A stretch of DNA of 64,000 nucleotides from Dirofilaria immitis (lineage: Eukaryota > Nematoda > Chromadorea > Rhabditida > Onchocercidae), in assembly GCA_024305405.1 (NCBI GenBank), contig JAKNDB010000105.1, positions 3,533,501-3,597,500 on the forward strand, written 5' to 3'. Below are positions 1 through 14,265 of this stretch, one piece after another. The notes below the pieces were generated by a model that worked only from the letters and a program-made list of their open reading frames with translations, had not been told where the DNA came from and ran no database searches. Position 1 is the stretch's first letter. Each line of letters starts with the position of its first letter. The translations under genes and the position numbers were made by a program.

Positions 1-1261
1 CAAAATTATGCATATCTCGAAAGAATTGCGGAAATTCCGATTTTTACACAGTAGAGTCTCGAATTACCCTAAGAAAACAAATATTGAAAATGCACTTCCA
101 TAATCAACTCTTTGATAAAGCTAATAAATCCATGAATTGTAACAAGTCCGAATCGAAAAGTTAATTCTCCCATTGCTCAATCATACTATATTGGACCATA
201 TTTCCGATATTTTTGCAGATCGATTCATACTATAGATTTCTCCTTATTGAATATTATTTATATGCATATATTTATATTCATATAAATCCAAATGAAAAAT
301 CACGCAATGAATAAATAGTCTATTTCTTGTTATTGTATTTCAAAGTCAAAAATTGTCGAATTTTGAATTCAAGATGAAAACTACTTTCACTTCTGCAATT
401 TTTATTACATTCACAAACAATTCATAAGATTGAGCATTGAAAGACCACAGTTTGTTTATTTATACAAATACAAGAGTTTTCAACTAATCCTGCCTTTCGA
501 GGATTTATTTATTTACTTTAATGATTAGACTGTACACAAAATTAAAAAACAAATGAAATATGACATATATGAAAAATACCATTCACCGTGTTTGATAGCG
601 AATATTTGCATCTTCTAAATCGCTTGCACTAAGTGAAAATGAAAAAATATAATAATATTTCTCATAAAAATAGCATTTAATCACTGAAATATAATCAAGC
701 ATTCTTTACATTGTACATAATGCTTGAGTATTATAAAATGGCTTCATTGTGTAGTACATCTGGTAAACAGCTTTTTCGTCATTACCTGCAAAAAAACAAG
801 AAATAAAAACATTACAAGAAGATCAAAATATCATAAACAATTCCTCATTTCCATAAAAATTAAGATGCAACAAATGAAAAATTGAGAATGAAATACATCG
901 ATGATAAGAATAATTAATGAAAGGAAAGCTGATCAAACGGAAGTAGCTGTGGTTCAAATAAAAACAAATTATTATAAATTGTAATAAAAACATCAAGTTC
1001 GATTTGGCTTCTTTTAAAAATAATCCGTTGCATACTTCGAAATAAAATTCTTTTTTGAGTAAGGCATTTGTACATTTTCGTAAATATAATATGTTCATTT
1101 CATCGCATAAGCGCTTCGAGTATTGACACCTTAGTTTACTACTTAGATCTCTATATAAATAAAGCATTTCTTAGCAGGTTTCTTTTTTGAATTCAATCAA
1201 TTCTGAACTGCAATTCATTCTATCTTTATCTTTTATGAGCAAATATACTAAAATAAATGAA
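1..1261. other. intergenic, 3' flank of the BTBD7-like gene
   Basis: AT-rich sequence downstream of the stop codon of the minus-strand BTBD7-like gene. The only long open frame (minus, 823-1167) is low-complexity, Phe/Tyr/Leu-rich and resembles no family I know. Part of this stretch must hold the 3'UTR, but I cannot fix the poly(A) site. Confidence 0.5.
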
Positions 1262-4200
1262 TCAAACACCATTATTAGAAAGAGTTGTGGATGAAAGAGA
1301 GATGTCAATATTAACGGCATTACAGCCAATAGTTACTGTTGGTTGATTGCAGTAATAATGTGGCAATCGATCTCGTTTTGTTGCCGAGCAAATACATAAC
1401 ACTTCTACACACCTGTCATCAATATTTAGCTCCCGAAGCACCCGAAGACGAATCTGAGATCAAAATAGAAAAATAAGGAATAAAGATCAAAAGAAAGATA
1501 AGAAGTTCAAAGAATCATGAATTCTGAAAAGTTTACCAGCCAAACATAATTAACCTGCTCGACGGCCAACTCAAGATGGTGCGAACAACCGCAAAGAGAC
1601 ACTTTCTTCATTAAATCATCTTCAGCTAGTAGCTTCATACGTTTTTCAACCTGAAATCTTGGACTCTACATAAAAAACTGTAATTTGCACCTCAGCCTAA
1701 TCTCAGCTTCTATTAATTTTGAATAAATAATTTTCTTCAGTCCACACATGCCGATTCCGAATTTGTAACCTTATTACATTCTCCGATAAGCGAAATCCAA
1801 TTATCATTTCATTTTGACAATTATAACATATATATGTATATATATATATAAAATTAGAGATCAATAAAATTTACAAACCTGTAATTGTAAATCTTCGGAA
1901 ACGATTTCTGGCGATAAATTATTAATGAAAAATCGCAAGTCGTCGACAGGTGAAATTTTTGTTGTAGTGTATATAACGCATTTCCTCACTTTTACACAAA
2001 CGTTTCAACTGCTTCTGAACCTCCTATATAAAAAATAATATATAAATGAATAAAAGAACAATTTTTTAAATCGAAATCAAAAGAATTTATTACGAAATTA
2101 AAAAACGAACAAAAAGAACTACAAGTTATGAGGTTGTAGAAAATTACGTAAAAATTCATAACGCAAACCACAATATATGGTAACAAAAGTCGTGGCCCAG
2201 CAGTGTGTCGGCGTGGTACACTATGATCGAACCAATGTGCATCAGGATTCACATCCGGCGATCTGCTATCCGGATAACGTTGGCCCAGTAAATCCATGTG
2301 TGGTGATCTTTCCAGTAAACCCCGTTTATAGGCAGCATTTAAACTCTATAAAAATTGCAAAAAGCCTATGAAATGCAACGCTCATTCTATTAATGAAGAA
2401 TTACCTGATGGAATGGCGGAAGAATGTAATCGATTCTAACAAGAGGTAGTAAATTTGCCAAAATATTTTTCAGTTCCTCATCATTCAATTCAGAACGGCG
2501 AATGCCTTTCCTACTTATACTATGGGTAGTATTGGCGATCAAATTTGGCTCTCGCTTCTCCATTCGTCGTACTAATTCATACTCACCCCATCGTATTACT
2601 GTTTCAAGGATTTTCACTTCAGCACACTGTAATTGCAAAAAATCAAATGGATTTCTACAATCGCTAAATTTCTTTTCCTGAAATCGCTAATGCAAAAAAT
2701 ATTACTGCAATCGAATCAATATGTGATCTTCATTATTTCACTTATAACATTTCATGGCTAGTAATGAGGTTCGTTTCAACTATTCGAACATGTGTCTTAA
2801 CAATTTCGGCAATAAATTCAGCTATCGTCAACGTCAATTCAGACTACCACTGGATCAAAGTCGGAGCTGATTAAAATAAAGGTCGTCATGAAAGAAGCAA
2901 TAAAGATCACGAAATAAAAACAGCTGAAAAACCTGAACATGATCAGAAAGCAGACAATCTTTCAATAAATCTTCTTCCAACTCAAAAAGTAAATGTGAAG
3001 AACAGATCTGAGAAAATCGGAACGCAAAAATGCAATACAATGGCGTCGAACATAAGCAGAACCACCAGGTTCGCATGCCCAATTCCATAAGCTTCCAACC
3101 GTTTCTATAGACATTTGTGCTATGATAATGTCCTCGCACGCTAAAAAAGCTATGGACAACTATTCTTATATGATCCATTTATAAAAGCAAGATCTTCCAA
3201 AGCAGTTCGAACGAGAAGAAATGTTCAAGGAAATAAGAAAGAAACGTTCAATGAAATGTGATAACAAAATCATTGTTTGCTGGGAAGATATTTATTTCAT
3301 TTACTAACCATGTGTTAAATAAGGAAGATTAAGAAACTGTGCTATGTGGAATATATCAATGGCATAACGAAGAGGAGCAAGATATCGTTGCCCAGAAGCG
3401 ATTGCTTGCACTTCACTCAAGCTGCTCACTGATACCTGACATCCCTCTGGCATCTATAAATTTAACTATATTGGTTTCAGAGCATGTAAACATAAAGAAC
3501 AGAATGAACATCCAAATACCCAAGTAATGTACCTATCGCAAGAAGAATGCTTTGTGCCAATAAAAAAAGAAATATTACAAAAGCTTACAAAGCAATATCT
3601 GAAACAATTCCATATAGTCAAGATTATTTATTGTTTTTTACTTATTCAATGCAAACATTGATACCTTACTCAAATCCAATCGATCTGTATAAATCGCATC
3701 CAAAATAACGCGTGCATAAGTGCGCGGAAAAAGATGTTCATTAATGACAATTTCTAACTTCTTGCCACATAAAATATGCTTCTCTATCACAGATCGCAAA
3801 TAACTAGATCGTGCTGCCAAAACTATTCCCAAACATTTCACTCGGTAATTACGATCTTCACTATGAGTATCTTCTCCTAAAAATTTTGCAACTTAAGCCC
3901 AAATAGTGATAGATTTTACCAAATGATGCAAGAATTAGTTAAAATTTTACTGCTTCCTGTTGTAAAAATCAAAGTACATTCGCCCTGGGAATCGATAGCC
4001 ATGAGATCACTAGAAAGTGATAAACCGCAACCATACCTTAAAATTAAATAACTTTATCAATTAATATATTATAGTACCATATTCCAAGTTTTCCTGTATT
4101 ATTATTTGGGCTTAAGTTGCAAAATTTTTAGGAAAAGATACTCACAGTTTACTGTATATTTTCATTATTTATATGTTAATTATATATATGACCAAAATGT

Positions 4201-5839
4201 TCTTAGTTCTCCATAAAAAGTTTTACATCGTTGGTAAAATAGAAGGATAGAAAATTGTATATGCTTAGCATATTACGGCACTTTATAATACCGTAAACAA
4301 TATATAAAAATCCAAGTTTTTAAATGAATTTTAAATGAAATAACTTCGTAATGAAATAAAATCAGCCACTGAAATAAAACCTTAGTAAAATAGCATTAAA
4401 TGATTGTCGGTCCAAATCACGCAACGACTCATCGTATTCACCAGAATAAATATAATACAACATCGCTTGGAATGTTTCTGGTGATATGCTATTATCCGTG
4501 AACGGGATTTCTAACTTTCCATCATCTGATTGCTGCATATTAAGTGAATTCCAGAAATCAAAGAAATAACGACAGCGAGCTCGAAGGATGTAGGAATGAG
4601 TGGCGTAACGGAATTTCTAGAAGTAGTTAAAGTTAATTCATATTACTAAAATGGACTGAAAAAGATTTTTTTAGCCACGAGTATATATATGATATATTTG
4701 GAAAATGAGCTATTTTTCCATTCAAATGCTTTAATAAAACTGTAAATTGAGAGAAAATAAAAAGACGCATCTTGTGGAATAAACTTCGGACTCTTTTAAG
4801 CATTAATTCGCTAACAGCAAACATGCATGAATTCTTTGTCACTACTTATTTCTACTTTAGAGCTTTTTAGAACGACAAAAACCAGCAGAACAACAATTTA
4901 ATTTGTTACTCAAAAGTTCCTGAAACTGAATGATTATTCCTTCTAATTGCATAAAGTTCAACCATACAGTTAGAATTAATGAAAAAGCTAGAAATAAAAT
5001 AATTGTTGAAAAATGGATTTGAAAAGTTTTCTCGCACCTTATGTATAACAAAGCAGTCAGGAAGTATTTCATTTTTCCATACATTAAGCAGATCTGCTGC
5101 TAGATTAGATGTTTTAGGTCGTGCTTTTTCAGCCCTCGAGATTAACTCACGCACACCGCAGGCACTTTCCATTTCCGTTAATAAAGCAACAAGTTCCGCA
5201 TTTGTCCAATGACTAATAAGATCACAAAAGCACGTTGATCTTCTCGCGATATTTGCCGGTACTGCAACAAAAAATTGAAGCCGAATTTTTTCTGTTTTTT
5301 TCCATTCTTTTTACGATAAATCCACATGGAACACAGTACGAATTCTATAAAATCTTTTTATAAGTTTAGAAATCTGAAATTTAAAAAACTCACAACGAAT
5401 CCAGATTTCTGAACTCTTTTCTTAATGATTCCACCTTCCAAGCTAACATAAGCTCGATTAATGGATTCAGAATGATGATGAGCACTAAACGATACACTAA
5501 GCATAAACTTCCGAATAATTCTACAATTTTAATTATGATTGAAACTCCTTAACTTTTTAGCTTGTAAAAACTTTCTAAACAGCTTATCACTTTAACAATT
5601 TAACAGATAAACTAATCGGAAAATAAAACTATGAGCCGTACTGATTAAGAAAGGAAAAAAAAGAAAAATCGGATTACTTTTCGCCTCCAGCGAAAATTTG
5701 CTAATTTTTCGGTGAAACTTTTGCCATGGATAAGCGATGTTAACCGATTATGTTGAACACTATCACATTTATGTGACGAAGTTGGCGCAATCCAATCAGA
5801 TTTGGATCCTTTCCGAACATTGCTATTCAGTGCACCCAT
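1262..5839 (-). CDS. BTBD7: BTBD7-like protein (two BTB/POZ domains plus BACK-type region), multi-exon
   Basis: Exons read on the minus strand: 5839-5678, about 5484-5394, 5261-5038, 4616-4381, 4036-3951, 3876-3665, 3435-3309, 3140-2933, 2626-2405, 2345-2169, 2023-1879, 1650-1537, 1453-1262 (stop). All later junctions are GT-AG and phase-consistent. The protein follows vertebrate BTBD7 in order: MGALNSN start (human MGANASN, with Gly2 as possible myristoylation site), a helical EDQRAF/DLISHW segment, first BTB (FRYATHSYILRARCRYF), second BTB (VKCLGIVLAARSSYL and YTDRLDLSK), SLSEVQAI, ACEDIII, then IRWGEYELVRRMEKREPNL and VRIDYILP, and C-terminal IRLRVLREL. BTBD7 is a cytoplasmic BTB protein, possibly a Cullin-3 adaptor; the C. 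elegans counterpart is hpo-9 as I recall. About 685-740 aa, shorter than human (about 1130) because the long Pro/Ser-rich tail is absent. Three one-base frame breaks occur (5226-5229, 3013-3016, near 2000). The exon 1/2 junction does not match in phase; an ATG near 5504 is an alternative start. Confidence 0.86.
3860..4148. repeat. inverted repeat, 48-bp arms, inside the BTBD7-like gene
   Basis: Arms at 3860-3907 and 4101-4148 are reverse complements over 48 bp with about three mismatches; both contain GGGCTTAAGTTGCAAAAT or its complement. The 193-bp spacer holds the whole 86-nt exon 4036-3951. The left arm covers the 3' end of intron 3950-3877, its TTTTTAG acceptor and the first 17 nt of the exon starting at 3876. 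The right arm lies within intron 4380-4037. Confidence 0.85.
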
Positions 5840-8800
5840 TGATTTTTCAGTAGCATCTTTCATGAAATATAATATATCAGGAAACTGCTTGATACATTTT
5901 TAATAAGTTTTATCCAAATGGGACAGAAAAATTCGTTGCTTTTTCTCAATCATCTACTTGCATCCGATCTGAAACTTTTCACATCTAATGTATATGACAA
6001 AACTGGAAGCTACATATAAGCTAAAACTCATCACGTCTAACCTAGAACTATAACTACCAGAAATACACTTGAATAGGAATTAATTAATTACCCCATAACG
6101 AAATCAAACCATCATCTCACAATAAGATCAAGCTACAAATCCCTCGTAATCGCAAACTGAGCCTAAACCAATGGACAGACACCTTCGTAGTACTGGCTAG
6201 TCTTTTCATTTTCAGGCCATCATATTCGAGAAAGTTGGTTTGGGTTACATTTGGTCATTCCTGGATTTTCTCTTGTTTTTCCTCGAAAATTTCTTAATTT
6301 CTGTTCTTCGCCGAACCGGACTATTGCTTTAACACCTGAATATATTCGATGATATTCTCAAATTTTCACTGAATGATTCTCTCAGTTGTACCGATCATGG
6401 AATTTCTCAAGTCCAAATTCTACACCTTCTCTTCATGTGTAACTGAAAATATATAAATTTGGAAATATTTATTCATATTATTCCCACGTTACATTTGATC
6501 TTCTCATCGAGTTTTAGTTTCTTCCTAAGTTTGCTTTGTGAAGAGAAATTCGATGAAATGCATTCTTTCACGGTCCATATTTTAATATTTTACCCTGAGA
6601 TTTCATTATCAAAAAATGGTTTATTTGTTAGTGGAGATCGAAATTTAGTTGTCATCAGTTAACAATTTTAATGATTAGCTGGATACATTTTACTGGAAAG
6701 GAAACCGAACTAGCCTTTTTCACGATGAAGTAATAAATTAACTGTGATTTAATCCCTTATTCTAATCGATTCGTTGTAAAATTTCCCATACAATTTCAAC
6801 TTATTTTGTTATATATAATCGCTTTTAAGGTAAAAAAAAGAGATTTTCAGCCTTAAAATTTACTTAAATTAGAAAATCTGCTCGTTCTGTGTTCTTTCAG
6901 TTGATTTCTGCTTGCTCAAATTTAGAAAACATATTATCAAAAAAATTATGAATCGCGACGATGAAATTACCCCTCTCATATTGTATTCGAATCCTCTTTA
7001 TTGTTGCTCTCGTTCTTCTTATTTTATTTACAGCCATTTTACTCGATTCATTTCTACTTTATCTTATTAAGTGAATCCACATACTTACATCTTCCTTACT
7101 ATATCTGTATCTCACAGACATACACATATCATGTGTTATTTATTACAATTTTATTTTACTTGTTCTATTCTATTCATATATTGTACTCTCGTTCTCTTCG
7201 TACTATATCACTCCATTCTATGATTTTTTTGCAGTTTAACATTTTTCAAAGAATATAAATTTTTAACTAACTTAACAAAAATTTGCCTATTGTGATAATA
7301 ATATGATGAGAAAAAATTGTGATATAGAAAAAACGACATTTGAAGAGAGTCTGATTGCGCCGCCAGCGTTAACACTAGTATTCAAATTAGTTGGATGTTT
7401 TCTTCATTCCTTTCTCTAAATATATATATGTTTACAATCTCATTTTCATTCAACTGAGGTCTTCTTTTTTTCCATTCGATTGGAAGAAACTGATTCAAAA
7501 GATCTGAGATGTCTAAAAATCTCTTCGCACTTTTCCCAATTCGCACTTTTTTCCACATTTTTTGCAAATTAGTACAATTCACTTCATTTGTCTATATTAG
7601 CCATCAAGAATGAATTAGGAAATATGATAGATATATTTTGATATCTGATAAATAATTCATTCATTTATTATGTGCATACTGTACTATTTTGATATAAATA
7701 TTTTCAATTATTAATGTGTGAAGTCAATTAAAAAACTAACACTAAAGGAAACTCATTATTTGGTAATTTCTTCTTTCTGAATTTGAAATTTTTCCACAAT
7801 TTCATTTTTATTCATTGAATTGAATGAAATTCAAACGAAGTCAATATGCTTGAAATAAGCTTATTAATAAAACTAAAATCCTTCAAAAGTCCTTGCATTC
7901 TCCTTACGTACAACTAGAAAAATTTCGAAAGGCTGCCACTGAAAGGAAGGACATTTCAGTTCACTTTAAATCTTATATCATTTTAAAAAGGATTCAGTGT
8001 CAAATTTACACGACAAGGCATTGTCGACGTTCTATGAAATTTTTGTTTCTTCATAAACTGCTAATGAATCATCAAATTGAAATATAAAAATATTGAAAAT
8101 GAGCATCTCCTATACTGTCTTGGTGTAAACTCTTCATTGCATTAAATTTTACGTTGTCATTTCATCCATATTCGAATTCCTTTACTATTATTTATATAAG
8201 TGCTTCACCTACTTTACTGATAATCTGTGTTGAATAATGTGTCGCAACAATTTGATGGTCAAAATGAGTTTTCTTTCTTCGTTGTAAAATACAAATTTTG
8301 CTAACAATGCATTTTGATAAACGTTTCAAACACTTTCCAAATTTGAACACTTAAGTAATTTTATATTACATAAGAATTATTCATAACTTTGGTCATTTGT
8401 TTCTTCTGAAATTCAACATATCAATACATATTTGTTGACTTATTTTCAGTTTCTTTCGCGGAAATGATATTTTTTCTGTGGTTTTTTGGAGTCAACAATA
8501 GGAATAATTATACTGACTAAAATAGTATGCCTTGTTGATTGTCGGATGTACCGTATCAGTTTTGAGGTTTTGAGTTTCATCTGTTTTACTTTCAGTATTC
8601 ATTTTAAAGACTAATGTACTGATAGTTAAGTATGGATATAAATTAATATCAAGATAAACGTGGGTTAAGAAATAGAACGTAAAACGGGATTTTCGAAGTC
8701 ATTGATCGAGCCGCATTTATTAAAAGAGTGTTGTTTTATGATTTTTTTTGATCTTTGTCATCTCTGCTATCCAGTGAATGGAATGAAATTTATTCAATTT

Positions 8801-9792
8801 AAAATCTGTCGAAAGAGGAGAGGTTGTTCAGTTGAAGTTTTCATTTTTTGCATTCCCATCATTACTATTATTAATATCGGGTGCTAATCTGCTGCTGTAA
8901 AGAAAATGATTTTTTCGCGTTGGTTTTTGAATTTTCCAGTATAAATCAAATTTCACATTTCTTTTGAAAACTTAGAATGAATCTTTAGGTAATGTTGGTT
9001 AAATAATATCCTTTGTCATCAATGAAAGAATCCTTCAAATACTGTGTAAGTGATATTAGTGATACATCAGGGAAATTTATAACATTGATTATGTAAAATC
9101 AATATCTTCAATACCTGCATAGATTTTCAAGATAATCATCATTGTTTCATAAAATTGATACAATCTGAGATGCTAATCTGACATCACACTATGCAATGCC
9201 ATACGTCCTGACTTTAAAATCTTCAAAATAAATTTGATACTCTCGTAATAAAAATGAAAAGAATAATTGTGGCTATGAGCATAGTCGATCTTGAGAATAA
9301 ACTCTCATTAATAAATCTTTTTCTTGTTCATCAGTTTCTTTTCATCCTAAATTCTATTCTCTTCTGAATCATTTCGTCTTTCGCTTAAAGAAACATGGCA
9401 TATTTCATTAGAATGATTCATTGTTTTACGTATCGATATATCAAGTTTGCTTCTTTTCAATACACATGGAAGATGTGAAAGTACAACTAGTTCGTGAGCA
9501 TTCCACTGATTTTTTTCTTTCGACAAATCAAATAAAATTCATATACTAATAGATGGGCGTAGATAGACAGCGCGATTTAATCCTTGAACACCTTCGAATC
9601 ATTGTGCTATGGAAATTATCATTTTTAATAATAATCCATTCATGAGATGGTCTTGCTCTAGTTAGATGTGAGGAAGAAAGAGAATTGAAATACTGCTGCC
9701 ATTTCCGGATTAATTTCATAATTTTGAAAAATCGGAAGTCAGCTGTCGAGAGTGCGATTATACAGGAGAATAGGAATTGTTTCGCAAATTTT

Positions 9793-9889
9793 TTATGCCT
9801 GAAATTGCAAATTCACGATAGAGGGACGAATCTATAACAATAGATTATAAAAATTTGCAATTTCAGGCATAATCTATAACAATAGATTA
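9793..9889. repeat. inverted repeat with 21-bp arms plus repeated palindromic unit
   Basis: Arms 9793-9813 and 9852-9872 are perfect reverse complements (TGCCTGAAATTGCAAATT core) around a 38-bp loop. The 19-bp unit AATCTATAACAATAGATTA, itself nearly palindromic, occurs in the loop near 9829 and again overlapping the right arm at 9871-9889. Probably a decayed fold-back or MITE. Confidence 0.85.
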
Positions 9890-12800
9890 CTTTCATCGTG
9901 ATTTCTCCAAAAATTGTGTGAAATTTTTATTTTCATTCCACATTGCTGACGCTTTGATGTTACAAATCTTCAGAGCATGTCATCTAACTTGCAGTTAACT
10001 TGTCAAATTATGGCGCCAAATCTTCTTAAGGTTATTGACTTCCAATTATCATTCCATCAATTGAAATAAACTAACAGCAATCACAAAAATTCCCACTCTT
10101 AATCAACGTTACTGAAATTTAAGGATTTCCTGATAAATAATAGGATTTGAAAAAATTTTGGTTTCCAGATATGTTGCGTCATTTTATGGCTTTTTGATGA
10201 GCAATCATATGCATGAAAGTAAAATGACCTTTTTCATCTTTTGTCTTTTAATTTCTGAAGTTCTAATTTGCAATTAATATCTCCAACTTTCTTTAGCTTT
10301 TCATATGGAAAACAAAAGAGCGTACAGAGTAAGTAAGAGTGCTGAAGGAATTTCATAGCTATTTATATGAATTCTAACCCAATCAAGATCTGTGGTGCGT
10401 GAGTATGTTTTAGAACTTCCAGCCTTCTCGAATGCTTTTGCGCAACACTCTTATCATTAATCAACCTAATATCTGTGCTCTATTGTACCATTTTATACTT
10501 CTCATCATCGCATATTAACGTCACCCTTTTCGCGTTGTCAGCGTCTGATTAAAATTTGTCGTTTATTATGTAGATTATTCATGTTTTGCCGAAGCCAACT
10601 ATTTTCATCTTTAGATTTCAATGTTGATAGCTTAAATGCCAAATTATGTTGAAGTATGTTCGAACATAAATTATGGCTGATTTTATGCATTTCCTTTCAG
10701 GCATGTGATTGCTTATCAAAAGACATAAAATGTTCAAAATATTTAGATGAACTAATTTGCTTGCAACTTACTTAGTATTAATAACTTCAACTTGACCTGC
10801 ATTGATAATTTCAATAGCGAAAGCTCAGATTGACGTTTCAGTTAACAATCAGACTGTTTTGTGTTAATATGTTTTTCTAATTTGAAATGAGTTAAAAGTA
10901 ATTTACGAATTAGCTTTTACTTTCAATCAATCTCGCTTTTAAAATTTTTAAAGAAATCTAAAAGTATGATTTCCGCTGAAAAGTAGTTATGGTTATCGCT
11001 GTTTTTAATCTGATTATAACTATCGTTGTCATTTTCATCATGTTATCCTCATCATCGTTATACTCCTTATTACCTATATTATCAGCTCTAATTATTTTGA
11101 TTATTCTTGTAGTTTTTGATATTATTTGTTTACTAATTACAACACTCTAATTAATGTGAGAGAAATATAGAAATAACACGCCATTTTATAAAGCTTTTTT
11201 TTAAATACTTCTTCAGAAATGTTGTTTGTTGAGATTTGAATAGAGTCTACATATAATAGTGATTATGTTACTGTAATAGTAGAAATTATAATTAACGATG
11301 ACGTCACAAATTGTTAGCGACAGATGAAGATACAATTGCTAGCCAGCTTTTAAAGTCATAAAGATGTCAATTTATTCAAAGATAATTAGTGTTAAAGAAC
11401 AACTTACAACATTGATCCCAATTCACTTGAAACTGTGGCAATTATTCTGCTGCTAGTACCTCTCTCTCGTTCAGATTTTATTTGTTAATATTATTTTTCA
11501 GTGGATCATAAATTTATTTTCGTTATAGTTATGTTTTTCACCTATAATCATTTGCAACACATGTTATCATAAATGGAGATCAATTTTGCAGAAATATAAA
11601 ATCAAATTTTTATAATAGTTTTTATATATTTACTTTTCATTCTCGTTTTTATTATTGAAATCGCAACTTAATGGAATCATAAGATCGCTAAAAATGGATG
11701 ATAAACAACTGCGGCAGAAATTTTGCTGTATAAAAATATTAAGCATTTATTAGTAATATAATGAAATTATTGATGGTTGCAAAGTGAAAAGAATCAACAC
11801 TTAGATCTTAATTAGCTAGTCTTAGTTCATGCTTTCTACTCTTCGTATGGGATGTAAATATGTTCATAATAGTTTCATCTTATCACTAATATTCACATTG
11901 GAAGCTAACGAGGTGGTTTAACCTAGAGGGATGAGGTAAATCTTTTTATGAGAAGGCTATTTGATTTATTTTATATAACATTCCTTTCCAGAAGAGGAAG
12001 TGAACGATGAATGGTTTTATTATAATATTCACTCATTTACATCACAATAATAATTTTTTTATATCGTTATTAATTCAAGTTCAAAAGGCATTTAAAAATA
12101 TTCATTTGATAAAGATTTATAATTGATAGCGTTATATGTCATTAGAATTTGGTATTGAGATTCTTAGACTAGCTTATGAACATTGCTGTGAATTTAGAGT
12201 GAATTGTTCACTAATTATTACTACTATAACTTTAAGTGGTAGCTTATTTGCTAGCAACAACCGTTTAATTGGAGCGAAACGATTGTACAGCTACATTTTT
12301 TTATACCTGTTTCTCTCACTTCTCTAATTTCTTTTATAAATTTTCCTTTTTGTTCATTTCAAGGTATTTTTATTTTCGTGAATCGGCTGGAGAAAGTAGT
12401 TAATAAAATGCAGTATCCTGAAAACATGTCGCCTCTCTTAGAAATGTCATTTCTTACTTCTTATCCTTTTCTTTACCTTCCTATTTTGTTAATTCAGGGT
12501 TCCCTTCACCTAAACTAATTTTGCGTTCATCTCACTGATCTACAAAATTAAGTAAAATGAAAGTCGCGGAAGAGATGAAATTATAGTTATAAATCAAAAA
12601 AAAATGAAAATAAAGATAATGGATGAAATATATAAATTTGAATAAAGACCTATGTAAAGGCGGAAATCAACATAATCATTTACTATTTGATCATTTGCAC
12701 CTACTGGTCATCATCTAATATTAATCCCGTTTTTATGCTTTCTAAGAAAAAGTTGCCACCTCCCGGTGACAGCAAGATAATCATAATCACTTCTATGTTT

Positions 12801-14206
12801 GTAGTACTCCTTTCTGTTCTATCACTCCCTCTAAATGTTTGTTCATTTCTTTTATTATCCGAAATCCGAAAAGTCTACGAAATTTTTTTTTTGATTTTGA
12901 AAGAGAGTGTATTATGCAAAATAAGACAAGAAGACTAAGAGACAATAAGAGAAAAAGAAAAAGAAGGAAAAGAAGAATCTATTAATAAATGTCATTTATA
13001 TAATCTGATATTTCGTATCAACGTTTTCTTTTTCTCCTGCTCTCGGGTCTTAAATAAAACAGGGCCTGCGATGTTTTGTTTCTCTCGAATGGTTATTTGC
13101 CGTTATTATAACAAACTGTTGATGCGTACGGATTGTACGAAACTTGCCCACTTCAAACATTCCAGACAATCAGACAGTAAAAACGAGGACAGCGATTCGA
13201 AATTTTTTTCCCGTGAAACTAGTTGGAAAAACCTTTTTGCTTTCTGTCTCTCCTTCTTATGTGCATCTGTTCCAGTATGAAGGGTGTGTTATTAAAGCAA
13301 AATGGTGAACTGATTTGATCAACTTTGAAATTTATCATTCTTTGTGAGTTCGAGAAGCTGCGAGAAGCTGGACGTTGGTAGTAGCATCCTATTACGTTTA
13401 CTTAAGTAGATTTTTTTCATTGTCAAAATAGTTCGTCATCACTTCATTCTGATGTCTCGTCGAACAATAAACAACTACAATATCCATTCATTCGATTTGC
13501 TTGCTTAATATAGGGTAACTTAAATACTGGATAATTAAAATAGATCACTGATAAGATATTTATGCTCCCTTCACTCTCATCCTGCTTTCTGTATCGTAGA
13601 GATTTTTCGTCATTTATTTATGAATTTTTATTTAAGTTCGTAATCGTAACCAACGCTTAACTTCTCCTAACATTATTTCCAAAATTTGCTTCAGCGTTGC
13701 AACAAAATCAGGCATACCTTGTTTGTTAATGCAGTCATTGATGAACTTTTTATTTCTTCAAAAAAATATAAAAGCTGACTTAACCATTTTATGCAATAAT
13801 AATGGCATCTAATTTTTAAATGAATTTTCTTTAATTTTTGATTTGAAATTTGCCAAATGCCTTATATTAAGATGTACTGAAACACTGTAGTAAGATATTA
13901 TAAATGTAGCTGGTGCTTATACATACAGTTTGTTTTAAAAAGTGTAATTTTATAGGATAGAAATAAATTTAATACAAAATAAAAGCCTAGACACCTATCC
14001 TAATCATATTGAGAAAAACTGAAGAATCTGATGCATTCTCACTCTGTTTAACTTCTATATCTGCTTTTCGAGAATAGAAGCATGTTCTACTCTCCTTGTA
14101 TTGTCTGCTTTTTTAGTTTTTATGTATTTCTTGAAAAAAATCTTCGAATATTTTATTATATATTTGGTATAAGTAAGAATCTTTAGCTTAACGAAAAAAT
14201 TCTCTG

Positions 14207-14265
14207 AGCCAAACCTACTTTGAGTACCTTTGTTTAGCCAAAACCTACCTTGAGTATCTTTGTTT
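14207..14265. repeat. two-copy tandem repeat, about 30 bp
   Basis: AGCCAAACCTACTTTGAG is followed 29 bp later by AGCCAAAACCTACCTTGAG, each continuing as TA(C/T)CTTTGTTT. Simple local duplication in intergenic DNA. Confidence 0.8.

Noticed and set aside
2177..2371. Plus-strand open frame in the BTBD7 region
   Set aside because: Antisense shadow of exon 2345-2169, which aligns with BTBD7.
3877..3919. A 43-nt intron directly before the second BTB exon in the BTBD7-like gene
   Set aside because: The donor GTAAAATC there gives the wrong phase; the donor at 3950 gives a 74-nt intron, correct phase and better alignment.
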